64,000 bases of DNA from Bacteroidetes bacterium OLB10 (lineage in GTDB: Bacteria > Bacteroidota > Bacteroidia > AKYH767-A > OLB10), in the NCBI GenBank assembly GCA_001567275.1, contig LNBX01000026.1:314056-378055 (forward strand), in the 5' to 3' direction. The position numbers and the translations under genes were made by a program. Under the pieces are notes generated by a model. The model saw only the letters and a program-made list of their open reading frames with translations. It ran no database searches and had not been told where the DNA came from. Position 1 is the stretch's first letter. Each line of letters starts with the position of its first letter. Positions 1 to 8,847 of the stretch are shown piece after piece.

Positions 1-3000
1 ACCAGTTGCAGCAGCACTTACAACCAACTGAACTGGCTGCTGAATGATTGCCGATGACGTTGCCGTACATCCGTTGGCATCCTGCACCACAATCTGATAA
101 TTTCCCTGTGGGAGATTACTGAAATAGTTTCCTGACTGAAAAGTACTTCCGTTGTTGACTGAATATTGCAAGGCTCCTGTTCCACCGTTGGCATTCACTG
201 TTACTGAACCATTGGCCAATCCAAAACATTTTACATCGGCAGCAACCACATTTGTTACTGATGGTGCAGCCTGATTGGTGATGACAGATTGCGCACTTAC
301 CATACATCCATTGTCGTCCTGAACAACCACATTGTAAGTATTTGCAGCAAGGTTTGTAAACGAATTTGAACTCTGAAAACTCACTCCATTATCAATAGAA
401 TAATTAAACGGAGCTGTTCCTCCAATGACATTGAATGTTAAAGCTCCATTTGCATTTCCACAGGTAGAAGGAGTGTTTCCGGTATTGAATAATAATGCAT
501 CAGGCTCGGTAAGTTGCACACTATAAGTTGACTGACATCCTGCAGCATCCTGTACGATGATGGAATAATTTCCCTGAGCCAGGTTTGAATAAGCATTAGC
601 AGCAGAGTACGTATTTCCATTATCAATGGAATATTGAAGTGCGCCTGTTCCTCCGGTTGCACTAATCGTAATCATACCATCGTTGCTGCCATTACAGGTC
701 AGTGAAGAATAAGATACGTTAGATATAACCGGTGCATTTGTATTGCTTATTGAAGCAACATCAGTTGCAATACATCCGTTTGCATCCTGAACAATGATCT
801 GATAATTGCCTGCACCCTGATTGGGGAAACTTCCGCCCGCCTGATACGATGAACCATTATTTATAGAATACTGCAATGTTCCTGCACCACCGCTTGCATT
901 CAGCGTAATGCTTCCGTTTGAAACTCCGCATGAAGCATCTGTAACTGCAATATTGATAACAATCTCATCAGGTTCGGTAATGATAACATTTGCAGTTACC
1001 GAACATCCCTGAGCATCGGTTACAAGTACAGTATAGTTGCCTGAAGTAAGCGAAGAGAAAATATTTGATGATTGTGAGGTTATTCCTCCATTGATGCTGT
1101 AACTTAAAGTGCCCGTACCTCCTGTAACATTTACAACCACCGAACCATCATTATATCCGAAACAACTTACGTTGGTAACAGGTGAGGAACTCACCACAGG
1201 TGATGCTGTATTCAATACACTTGCTGCTACTGAAGATGTACAACCATTTGCATCCTGCACCACTACATTATAATTTCCGGCAAGCAAATTCAAAAACAAT
1301 GAATCACTCAGATAATTTACACCACCGTCAATGCTGTAAGTCAATATTCCTGATCCTCCTGCAGCAGAAACAGTAAGTGTTCCGTTTGCATTTCCGCAGG
1401 TTGCATCTGTTGATGATGTAGTTAATGCAATTGACTGCGGCTCTGATAAAATTGCAGAAGAAGAAACCGTACAACCATTGGCATCCTGCACAAGTACCTG
1501 ATAGCTGCCTGCACTGAGGTTAGCAAATGCATTCGCACTTTGGAATGTAGCACCATTATCAATTGAATACTGAACTGGTGCAGTACCATTGCTCACAGAA
1601 ATGGTTATTGTTCCATTACCACTTCCGTTGCAGTTAAGATCGGTATGAGCAACATTATTTATCACCGGTGAAGGATCTGAACCCACTTGCACAGCAGATG
1701 ATGCTGAGCAACCATTTGCATCAGTAATCACCAACTGATAATTTCCTGATGCAAGAGATGAAAACTGATTGGTAGTTTGGAAAGTCAACCCGTTATCAGA
1801 AGAATACTGATAAGGTGATGTACCGCCATTTGAGCTGATTGTAATGTTACCATTTGCATTGCCACAGGTAGAACCTGTTGCTGTTGAAGTGAAAGTAAGC
1901 AAAGGTGGTTCGGCAACCGTTATTGATGAAGTTACCGTGCATCCGCTTGCATCCTGCACCACTACTGTATAACTTCCGGGAATTACATTACTGAATAATG
2001 GTGACGACTGATAAGTAGCACCATTGTTGACAGAATATTGCAATGTACCTGTACCTCCGGATGCATTGATGCTGACAGTGCCATTGTTCAATCCGTTACA
2101 GGTTACATCAGTGCCGTTTACTGCACTGATTACCGGAGCAGCATTGTTGCTCACTGCAGCTGTAACTGAATCCATACAACCGTTGGCATCCTGAATGATG
2201 ATGGTATAATTTCCGGCAGGAAGAAAATTAAATACTGCTGCCTGCTGAAATGATGAACCATGATCAAGAGAATATACGAAGGCACCTGTGCCACCGCTTG
2301 CATTTACGGTAACTGAGCCATCAGCCTGATTGCAATTGGCATTTACGGTAGCAGCACTTAGTGTTATGGGTGATGGCTGACTGACAGAAGTTGCTGCAGT
2401 TGCTGTACAACCATTTGCATCCTGAACGATTATCTGATAATTTCCACCGTTGAGGTTGGAGAAATTATTTCCAGCCTGAAATGTTGTTCCATTATCAATT
2501 GAAAACTGTAATGGTGCGCTTCCTCCTGTTACAGTTACATTGATATTTCCATTGGTGAGGCCACTGCATGAAATTGGTGTAGCAGTAACATTGTTAATCA
2601 CAGGTGAAGGTGCTGATGGAACATTGATTGTTGAAGAAGCTGTGCAACCATTGGCATCCTGAATTATTACTTGATAATTTCCACCCACTAATCCTGAAAA
2701 TGTATTCTGCGGTTGAAAAGTAGAACCATTATCATTAGAAAAAGAATAAGGCGATGTACCTCCTGCTGCTGTTACACTGATGTCGCCATTTGCAAGCCCG
2801 CATGTTGACTGTTGTGCTGAAGCATTAATAGTTAACAAATCAGGTTCGGTAAGTGTTGCCTGTGAAGTTGTCGTACAACCCGAAGCATCGGTGACAACAA
2901 TTGCATAATTACCGGGAGTTAAATTATTGAACACACCCGAAGACTGATAAGTATTTCCATTATCAATGGAATATTGAAGTGCTCCAGTTCCTCCGTTGGC

Positions 3001-6000
3001 ATTTACAGTTACTGAACCATTTGCCGCGCCATAACAGGTGATATCTGATGATGCAACAGCAGAAATAACAGGAGCCGCATTGCTGTTTACTGTTGCTGAA
3101 ACAGAAACAGTACAACCGTTGGCATCCTGAACAATTACGGTATAATTTCCCGAAGTAAGAAATGCAAACTGCGATGATGACTGATATGATACTCCGTTGT
3201 TGATAGAATACTGCAGTGCACCTGTTCCCCCTGATGCATTGATACTGGCTGAGCCATCAGCTTGTCCGCAGTTGGCATTGACAGTAGCAGCAGAAGCAAC
3301 AATAGCAGCAGGTTCAGTAACTATTGCCGATGATGAAGCAGTGCAACCATTGGCATCCTGAATTAATATCTGATAGGTTCCTGCTGAAAGAGCGTTAAAT
3401 GTTGTTGCCGGTAGATAACTGTTTCCGTTATCAATTGAAAACTGCAAAGGTGTTGTTCCTCCCGCAGTATTTATTGTAACTGCTCCGTCACCCGAACCAT
3501 TACAGGTAAGATCATTAACATTTACTGCATTAATAACAGGAGATGGTGCGTCAGTTACCACCGCTGCCATTGCTGAAGTACAACCATTGGCATCACTTAC
3601 AACAATGTTGTAGCTGCCTGCATTCAGGTTCGAAAAATTTGATGATGTCTGATAAGTGTTTCCATTATCAGAGCTAAACTGATAAGGTGATGTGCCTCCA
3701 TTTGCATTGATGGAAATTGCACCATTCGCATTGCTGCAGGTAGTTCCTGTAATGGAAGGAACTAAAACCAAAGGCGCTGGTTCAACAATGATAATTGCTG
3801 AACTTGCCTGACAACCTGATGCATCCTGAACTATTATCTGATAATTACCGGGCGCGAGATTGCTGAAAGAAGTATTCGAGCTAAATGTATTTCCATTATC
3901 AATAGAATATTGCAATGCTCCCGTGCCACCGTTAGCACTGATGGTCAGTGAACCATTATTCAAACCATTGCAAGTAATATCAGTTTGACTTACATTGTTG
4001 ATGACAGGTGCTGCGAGGTTTTGAATTGCAATATTTCCAGTAGTGCTGCATCCATTGACATCAGTAATTACAACCTGATAGTTGCCTGCCAATAATGATC
4101 CGAAATTTCCATTGGACTGAAATGTACTTCCATTATCAATAGAATATTGAAGTGGAGCTGTACCTCCATTTCCATTTATGTTTATTGTTCCGTTTGCATT
4201 ACCACAATTAGCATCAGTAACTGCACTTGTGTAGGTTATTTGCAATGGTTCTGTTACAGATACACTTGCAGTGGCATTACATCCGTTGGCATCCTGAACA
4301 ATGATTTGATAAGTGTTTGGTGATAATCCTGAAAAACTATTTCCTGACTGATAGTTGCTGCCGTTGTCAATGGAATATTGCAAAGGACTTGTTCCTCCGT
4401 TGGCATTGATGGTGATACTTCCGTTGTTGGCTCCAAAGCAATTTGCATCAACAGTTGGTGTTGAACTAATCACCACCTGAGTTGGCTCGGTGATGTTTAC
4501 ACTTGAAGTTGCAGTACATCCATTTGCATCCTGAACAATGATCTGATAAGTGTTTGGTGATAATCCCGAAAAACTGTTTCCTGACTGATAGCTGCTGCCA
4601 TTGTCAATAGAATACTGCAAAGGACTTGTTCCTCCGTTGGCATTGATGGTGATACTTCCGTTGTTTGCGCCAAAGCAATTTGCATCAACAGTTGGGGTTG
4701 AACTAATCACTATCTGAGTTGGTTCTGAAATAACAACTGAAGTTGAAACTGTGCAACCATTTGCATCTATCACAACAACTGAATAATTCCCGGGAGCCAG
4801 ACCTGAAAAGTTATTAGACGATTGATAAGGTGCTCCACCGGTAATACTATACTGTAACGGAGCCGTGCCATTACTTGCATTAATATTCAGAGTGCCATTG
4901 TTGGCGTTGTAGCATGTAGCATCTGTAATGTTGGTTGCATCAATACGTGGTCCGGGTGCATCAGTAATATTTACACCTGTCGAAACACTGCATCCATTGG
5001 CATCCTGAATGACAACAGTAAATGATCCTGTTGCCAGTCCTGCGAAAGAATTTGCAGACTGAAATGTAGAACCTGCATCAATGCTATACTGATAATTGAG
5101 TGTGCCGCCATTTGCATTTACAGTAACTGAACCGTTCGACTGACTGCATGTTGTATTTACAACAACTGTATTAACTGTGAGCTGTGAAGGTTCTGTTAAG
5201 AAAACAAAAGTATTTGCTGTGCAACCATTTTCATCCGTAACTACTACAGAATAAGTTCCTGCAGTTAATCCTGAAAAATTATTTCCACTCTGAAAAGTCA
5301 CTCCGTTATCCAAAGAATACTGAAGTATGCCGGTTCCACCGCTTGCAGTAATATTGATATTGCCATCAGCACTTCCAAAACAACTTACGGAAACAGGAAT
5401 GACATTATCAATAACTGGAGATGCAGCATCAGGCACAACAACCGGTAATGAAGCTGTGCATCCATTGGCATCCTGCACTTGTAAAGTATAATTACCGGAT
5501 GGCAATCCATTGAAAATATTCCCTGACTGAAATGTAGCTCCATTGTCGGAAGAATATTGTAATGCGCCTGTTCCTCCTGATGCATTTATGGTTAAAGAGC
5601 CATTTGCCTGAGAGCAGGTAGATCCGGTTACTGATGCATTTATCTGCAAAGCCGGAGGATCTGAAATACTCACTGAAGTGGTAACCTGACAACCAACAGC
5701 ATCCGTAACCACCACACTGTAACTTCCAGCACCTAAACCATTGAAAATATTTCCTGATTGAAAAGTAACACCGTTGTCAATACTATATTGCAATGCACCG
5801 GAACCTCCTGTTGCATTAATGGTGATGGTTGCATTAGAACCTCCATTGCACAACAAAGCCGTGGTAGCAGAAGAATTGATGACCGGAGCAGAAGAATTAT
5901 TGATTGAAGCATTGGTAGAAACAGTACATCCGTTGGCATCAACAACCACTACAGAGTAATTGGATGCAGCAAGATTGCTGAATGAGTTTGATGACTGATA

Positions 6001-8280
6001 TGGTGCACCGCCTGTAATGCTGTACTGAAGAGCACCTGTGCCTCCTGATGCATTGACAGTAAGTGATCCATTGCTGCTGCCACAGGTTGCATCAGCAGTA
6101 ACAACACCTGAAATTACAATTGCCGGAGGATTAGTGACAGAAACTGTTGAAGTCACTGTGCAACCATACACATCTGTTACCATCACTGTATAGCTTCCTG
6201 CAGCCAAACCGCTGAAAGCATTACCTGCCTGAAAAGTTGCGCCATTGTCAATGCTATACTGCAACGGTGGAGTACCGCTTGATGCATTTATTGTAATACT
6301 TCCGTTACTGCCTCCGTTGCAGGTGACATTTACCGTGGGTGTTGCGTTTATTACAGGAACTACAGAGGGTGCAACATTTACAGTTTGTGAGGAAGTACAT
6401 CCATTGGCATCGCGCACCACAACAGTATAACTGCCTGCTGCAAGATTTGTAAATCCGGATAATGAATTATAAGTTGCACCATTGTCAATACTGTACTGTA
6501 AAGGTGCTGTTCCTCCGCTGGCTGAGATGTTTATAGCTCCGTCATTTCTGTTACATTTTGTTGCAACAGTGTTTACCGAAAGATTAATGGCCGGAGGAGC
6601 TGCAACAGTAAAATAAGTAGTTGCTGCACATCCATTATTATCCACTGTAGTAAGGCTGTAATTACCGGGAACAAGATTTGGAAGTGCATTGGAACTACTC
6701 ACATTATTCAATTGCATAATAGTTGTGCCTGCACTGTTTTTCCAAATATATGACCAAGGTGATGCTCCCTGTGCAGTGCCTAAGGCACTGCCTACACCAC
6801 CGGGACAATTTGGGTTTGTTACATTTACAATGGGAGGTTGACAGCAAGCAGAAGTTGCAAAAAATTCCGTAATCGGGTCGCCTGTGCATGCCAGTGAAGT
6901 CCATGAACCTGATTCTCCATCACCATACGTATCAATACTGATATTAAGACTTGCACCCTGCACACATTGCGCCTGTGATTTGGTGCGTATGCTCCAGCAA
7001 AAAGTCCAGTCACATAAATTAAGTGGATTATAATCACCAAAATTATTTCCGGGATTTCCATCAGAGAATCCAAATGGACTACCCAGTGGTGATTCATAAT
7101 AAAAACCCGGACCATGTGAAACACCTGTTGCCGAGCTTACAATATTGGTGTTATACCATCCCCAAACACCATCACCCGAGCAATTATTTGGCATTGTTAC
7201 AGTAAGTGTACTCATATCCCATCCTGCGCCAAAAGTTGGAACAACTGCATGCAACCAGTTAGAAGAAGTCTGATTATAATCTGATATGGTATAACAAAAG
7301 TTTACCAACTGTCCGGCAAGATAAGTTCCGTTAACAGGGGGTGGATTTACCGTCAGATTGTTTACAATAACACAACCTGCACAATCATAATTATTCTGCA
7401 GTCCCAATGTGAAATCGCATTGATCAGTAAGGCTGCCACCGCTTACCTGGAGATAATATGTGCCTGCGGCTAATCCGACAAAGCTTGTGTTGAGCGTTCC
7501 ACCTGCACCTATAGCGCAACCTCGTCCAACAAGGTTGGTGCAATTTGTTCCTGAGTAAAGTGCAACATTGGGAGTTTGAATTCCTCCTGTAATCTGAACA
7601 TTGAGCGTTGGTCCAGTAAGATTAAAGCGATACCACACATCACTGGCAGGGCTTGCCATATTTCCTGAAGGTTTGCAACCCGTGAGTGTTGTATAAGGCA
7701 TTTCCGCAGTTGCACAGAGATTGGTTGTGTTGGTGTATTGCCATGCGCCAATGCCACTTGGGCAAGCTGCAGGTACAGGAATCAATCCAAGATTCTGTGC
7801 TCCGCTGCAGGCATCATTCGATGGAGCAGGACCACCATTACATGTTTGCAAACAACTGCCTCCGGCAGCACAGGCAATGCAACTGATATTGGCTACCCAT
7901 CCACCTGCATTGACAATAATATCAGAGGTAAAAACAAAAGTGAGACAACCTGATGTTCCAAGAAAGGTCCCAGGAGTTGTTGTTCCGGTAAAAGTTCCTA
8001 ATAAAGGAGATGCAGTATTCGGGCCATTATAAATGCTCAAAAAATCATATCCGTTTTCAAGATTGAAAGATGTAAAAGAGATAGAAATACATTGCCCTGC
8101 AGTGCTCGAGCAAAATGTCATTGTTACATTCTGATTGTTGCTATAATTTGATCCTGCTCCTCCTCCATCATAAAAGGTGCCGCCACAAGTAGATACATTG
8201 GTATTACTCATGAGGTAATTCTGTGCGCTGGAATAGCTACATGCTGCAGATAGAATTAAGATTGCGATGAGTTTCTTCAT
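1..8280 (-). CDS. Giant secreted SprB-repeat adhesin with N-terminal CUB domain (3' end outside window)
   Basis: One reading frame stays open from the ATG at 8280 to the window edge (2760 codons, no stop). Residues 1-19 are a signal peptide (MKKLIAILILSAAC, ending SSAQN). Residues about 24-140 read as a CUB domain (CGGTFYDGGG, YDFLSIYNG, GTFTG). About 150-320 resembles the NDAC-type pre-peptidase domains of Bacteroidota surface proteins (SNDACSGAQ, DVWYRF, GTYYLQVSGG). A Cys- and Trp-rich segment follows to about 540. From there on the protein is a tandem array of SprB-type units (GGT.PLQYSIDNG, then L..G.Y.V.V.DANGC), each with two cysteines. SprB of Flavobacterium is a motile gliding adhesin exported by type IX secretion, and the gld genes lie in this window. 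The C-terminal sorting domain, if present, is outside. Adhesive function is inferred from the family. Confidence 0.85.
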   Translation of the reverse strand, partial: MKKLIAILILSAACSYSSAQNYLMSNTNVSTCGGTFYDGGGAGSNYSNNQNVTMTFCSSTAGQCISISFTSFNLENGYDFLSIYNGPNTASPLLGTFTGTTTPGTFLGTSGCLTFVFTSDIIVNAGGWVANISCIACAAGGSCLQTCNGGPAPSNDACSGAQNLGLIPVPAACPSGIGAWQYTNTTNLCATAEMPYTTLTGCKPSGNMASPASDVWYRFNLTGPTLNVQITGGIQTPNVALYSGTNCTNLVGRGCAIGAGGTLNTSFVGLAAGTYYLQVSGGSLTDQCDFTLGLQNNYDCAGCVIVNNLTVNPPPVNGTYLAGQLVNFCYTISDYNQTSSNWLHAVVPTFGAGWDMSTLTVTMPNNCSGDGVWGWYNTNIVSSATGVSHGPGFYYESPLGSPFGFSDGNPGNNFGDYNPLNLCDWTFCWSIRTKSQAQCVQGASLNISIDTYGDGESGSWTSLACTGDPITEFFATSACCQPPIVNVTNPNCPGGVGSALGTAQGASPWSYIWKNSAGTTIMQLNNVSSSNALPNLVPGNYSLTTVDNNGCAATTYFTVAAPPAINLSVNTVATKCNRNDGAINISASGGTAPLQYSIDNGATYNSLSGFTNLAAGSYTVVVRDANGCTSSQTVNVAPSVVPVINATPTVNVTCNGGSNGSITINASSGTPPLQYSIDNGATFQAGNAFSGLAAGSYTVMVTDVYGCTVTSTVSVTNPPAIVISGVVTADATCGSSNGSLTVNASGGTGALQYSITGGAPYQSSNSFSNLAASNYSVVVVDANGCTVSTNASINNSSAPVINSSATTALLCNGGSNATITINATGGSGALQYSIDNGVTFQSGNIFNGLGAGSYSVVVTDAVGCQVTTSVSISDPPALQINASVTGSTCSQANGSLTINASGGTGALQYSSDNGATFQSGNIFNGLPSGNYTLQVQDANGCTASLPVVVPDAASPVIDNVIPVSVSCFGSADGNINITASGGTGILQYSLDNGVTFQSGNNFSGLTAGTYSVVVTDENGCTANTFVFLTEPSQLTVNTVVVNTTCSQSNGSVTVNANGGTLNYQYSIDAGSTFQSANSFAGLATGSFTVVIQDANGCSVSTGVNITDAPGPRIDATNITDATCYNANNGTLNINASNGTAPLQYSITGGAPYQSSNNFSGLAPGNYSVVVIDANGCTVSTSVVISEPTQIVISSTPTVDANCFGANNGSITINANGGTSPLQYSIDNGSSYQSGNSFSGLSPNTYQIIVQDANGCTATSSVNITEPTQVVISSTPTVDANCFGANNGSITINANGGTSPLQYSIDNGSNYQSGNSFSGLSPNTYQIIVQDANGCNATASVSVTEPLQITYTSAVTDANCGNANGTININGNGGTAPLQYSIDNGSTFQSNGNFGSLLAGNYQVVITDVNGCSTTGNIAIQNLAAPVINNVSQTDITCNGLNNGSLTISANGGTGALQYSIDNGNTFSSNTSFSNLAPGNYQIIVQDASGCQASSAIIIVEPAPLVLVPSITGTTCSNANGAISINANGGTSPYQFSSDNGNTYQTSSNFSNLNAGSYNIVVSDANGCTSAMAAVVTDAPSPVINAVNVNDLTCNGSGDGAVTINTAGGTTPLQFSIDNGNSYLPATTFNALSAGTYQILIQDANGCTASSSAIVTEPAAIVASAATVNANCGQADGSASINASGGTGALQYSINNGVSYQSSSQFAFLTSGNYTVIVQDANGCTVSVSATVNSNAAPVISAVASSDITCYGAANGSVTVNANGGTGALQYSIDNGNTYQSSGVFNNLTPGNYAIVVTDASGCTTTSQATLTEPDLLTINASAQQSTCGLANGDISVTAAGGTSPYSFSNDNGSTFQPQNTFSGLVGGNYQVIIQDANGCTASSTINVPSAPSPVINNVTATPISCSGLTNGNINVTVTGGSAPLQFSIDNGTTFQAGNNFSNLNGGNYQIIVQDANGCTATAATSVSQPSPITLSAATVNANCNQADGSVTVNASGGTGAFVYSLDHGSSFQQAAVFNFLPAGNYTIIIQDANGCMDSVTAAVSNNAAPVISAVNGTDVTCNGLNNGTVSINASGGTGTLQYSVNNGATYQSSPLFSNVIPGSYTVVVQDASGCTVTSSITVAEPPLLTFTSTATGSTCGNANGNITISSNGGTSPYQYSSDNGLTFQTTNQFSSLASGNYQLVITDANGCSASSAVQVGSDPSPVINNVAHTDLNCNGSGNGTITISVSNGTAPVQYSIDNGATFQSANAFANLSAGSYQVLVQDANGCTVSSSAILSEPQSIALTTSSTDATCGNANGTLTVSAAGGSGILTYSIDGGVNYLSDSLFLNLLAGNYNVVVQDANGCTSSVAASVLNTASPVVSSSPVTNVSCFGYNDGSVVVNVTGGTGTLSYSINGGITSQSSNIFSSLTSGNYTVLVTDAQGCSVTANVIITEPDEIVINIAVTDASCGVSNGSITLNASGGAGTLQYSINNGSSYQAGGSFPNQGAGNYQIIVQDANGCIATDVASISNTNAPVISNVSYSSLTCNGSNDGMITISATGGTGALQYSIDNGNTYSAANAYSNLAQGNYSIIVQDAAGCQSTYSVQLTEPDALLFNTGNTPSTCGNANGALTFNVIGGTAPFNYSIDNGVSFQSSNSFTNLAANTYNVVVQDDNGCMVSAQSVITNQAAPSVTNVVAADVKCFGLANGSVTVNANGGTGALQYSVNNGSTFQSGNYFSNLPQGNYQIVVQDANGCTATSSAIIQQPVQLVVSAAATG
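84..6645 (-). repeat. Tandem array of SprB-type units, alternating 237 and 231 bp
   Basis: Using the DANGC-equivalent codons as a landmark, I count 29 landmarks (84, 321, 552, 789, 1020, 1257, 1488, 1725, 1956, 2193, 2424, 2661, 2892 and so on to 6645). Spacing alternates 237, 231, 237, 231 for 19 consecutive intervals from 84 to 4533. Two unit types alternate: one begins near TEP and has C-G-NANG after the linker, the other begins near PVI..V and has C-NG-S-DG. The register changes at 4296-5007 (three 237-bp spacings) and at 5943-6177 (234 bp). Confidence 0.85.
4254..4690 (-). repeat. Recent single-unit tandem duplication inside the SprB array
   Basis: The segments at about 4254-4451 and 4491-4688 are nearly identical at DNA level at an offset of 237 bases, far closer to each other than to other units. 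Both carry the same unusual stretch (GTTTGGTGATAATCC on the plus strand) and both are followed by a near-identical linker (GTTGAACTAATCAC). This sits where the 237/231 alternation breaks, which suggests duplication of one unit. Confidence 0.75.
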
Positions 8281-8466
8281 AATTGGCTTTTTTAATTGAA
8301 AAAATATGGTGGTTGGAAAACAATGGACTTGATAAACCTGACTCCCTATGAAGAAGTGTGAGGGTATAGGAGTAAAAAAACAGGTAAAAAATCGCCATCA
8401 TTATACAGTTTAAGTTGGAAATAATGAATTGAGCGCGTCTGAATTCTACCGAGTCAAATAAATATG

Positions 8467-8486
8467 TTTACCTAAGTCGGGGTAAA
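8467..8486. repeat. Inverted repeat upstream of the giant adhesin gene
   Basis: TTTACC at 8467-8472 is complementary to GGTAAA at 8481-8486 around an 8-base loop, about 190 bases upstream of the adhesin start codon. It could be an operator or an RNA hairpin in the leader. No function is shown by the sequence. Confidence 0.3.
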
Positions 8487-8590
8487 TTTAATGTAATTTT
8501 CATAAAAACAAATGACCTCTGCTTCAAAATAGAAGTTTTGTTATTCACCATTTAAGTTTAATTACATTGAACATTAAATAGACCTATATT

Positions 8591-8847
8591 GACAGTGTAG
8601 TGATTCAGTCACCCTAAGCGAGAAACCGGAAATTAATTTCTTGAATATAAGCGAATTAATGCTTATACGCTAAAAAATCTTAATAGCCTGCAACTTTTGG
8701 GAGTTCGAAACTCTTACTGTCAGTTCCGAAGCCATGAAACTTGGATATTAGCTATGGAAATAGCTCTGAAAACTCAAAGAAGGAGCGCCTGTCAAAAATA
8801 GAATTCGGTTTTGGTTAGTCATTTTTTTGGCAGGCTTCTTTTTTTAC
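8591..8847 (+). ncRNA. Candidate structured small RNA (no known family recognised)
   Basis: This stretch lacks a plausible ORF on either strand but contains a run of perfect hairpins: GTGA/TCAC (8600-8612), the palindrome GAAATTAATTTC (8629-8640), ATAAGC/GCTTAT with an 8-base loop (8647-8666), GAGTT/AACTC (8701-8713) and AGCTAT-GGAA-ATAGCT (8750-8765), the last closed by a GNRA-type loop. It ends in a plus-strand terminator. GACAG at 8591 can pair with CTGTC at 8789-8793. A weak promoter-like TATATTG lies at 8585-8591. I compared it by eye with tmRNA, RNase P RNA, SRP RNA and 6S RNA and saw no convincing signature. The sequence shows hairpins; a transcript is inferred. Confidence 0.35.
8787..8847 (+). 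terminator. Intrinsic terminator, plus strand
   Basis: GCCTGTCAAAAA (8787-8798) pairs with TTTTTGGCAGGC (8824-8835), 12 pairs with one G-U, followed by a T-rich run to 8845. No T tract follows in the minus direction, so it points to a plus-strand transcript, although no plus-strand gene lies upstream of it. Confidence 0.65.

Noticed and set aside
84..6645. Regular 231-237 base repeats as a possible CRISPR or non-coding satellite array
   Set aside because: The repeats lie in one open frame, encode recognisable SprB domains and diverge at synonymous and non-synonymous sites as expected for protein domains.
8695..8720. A T-arm-like GAGTTCGAAACTC that could mark a tRNA or tmRNA in the gap before the adhesin gene
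   Set aside because: No acceptor stem, anticodon arm or CCA fits around it on either strand, and no tag reading frame is visible; it is better described as one of several short hairpins.
8735..8800. Minus-strand GTTTTCAGAGCTATTTCCATAG resembles CRISPR repeat/tracrRNA anti-repeat sequence
   Set aside because: There is no repeat-spacer array and no cas gene in the window; the likeness is short and probably chance.
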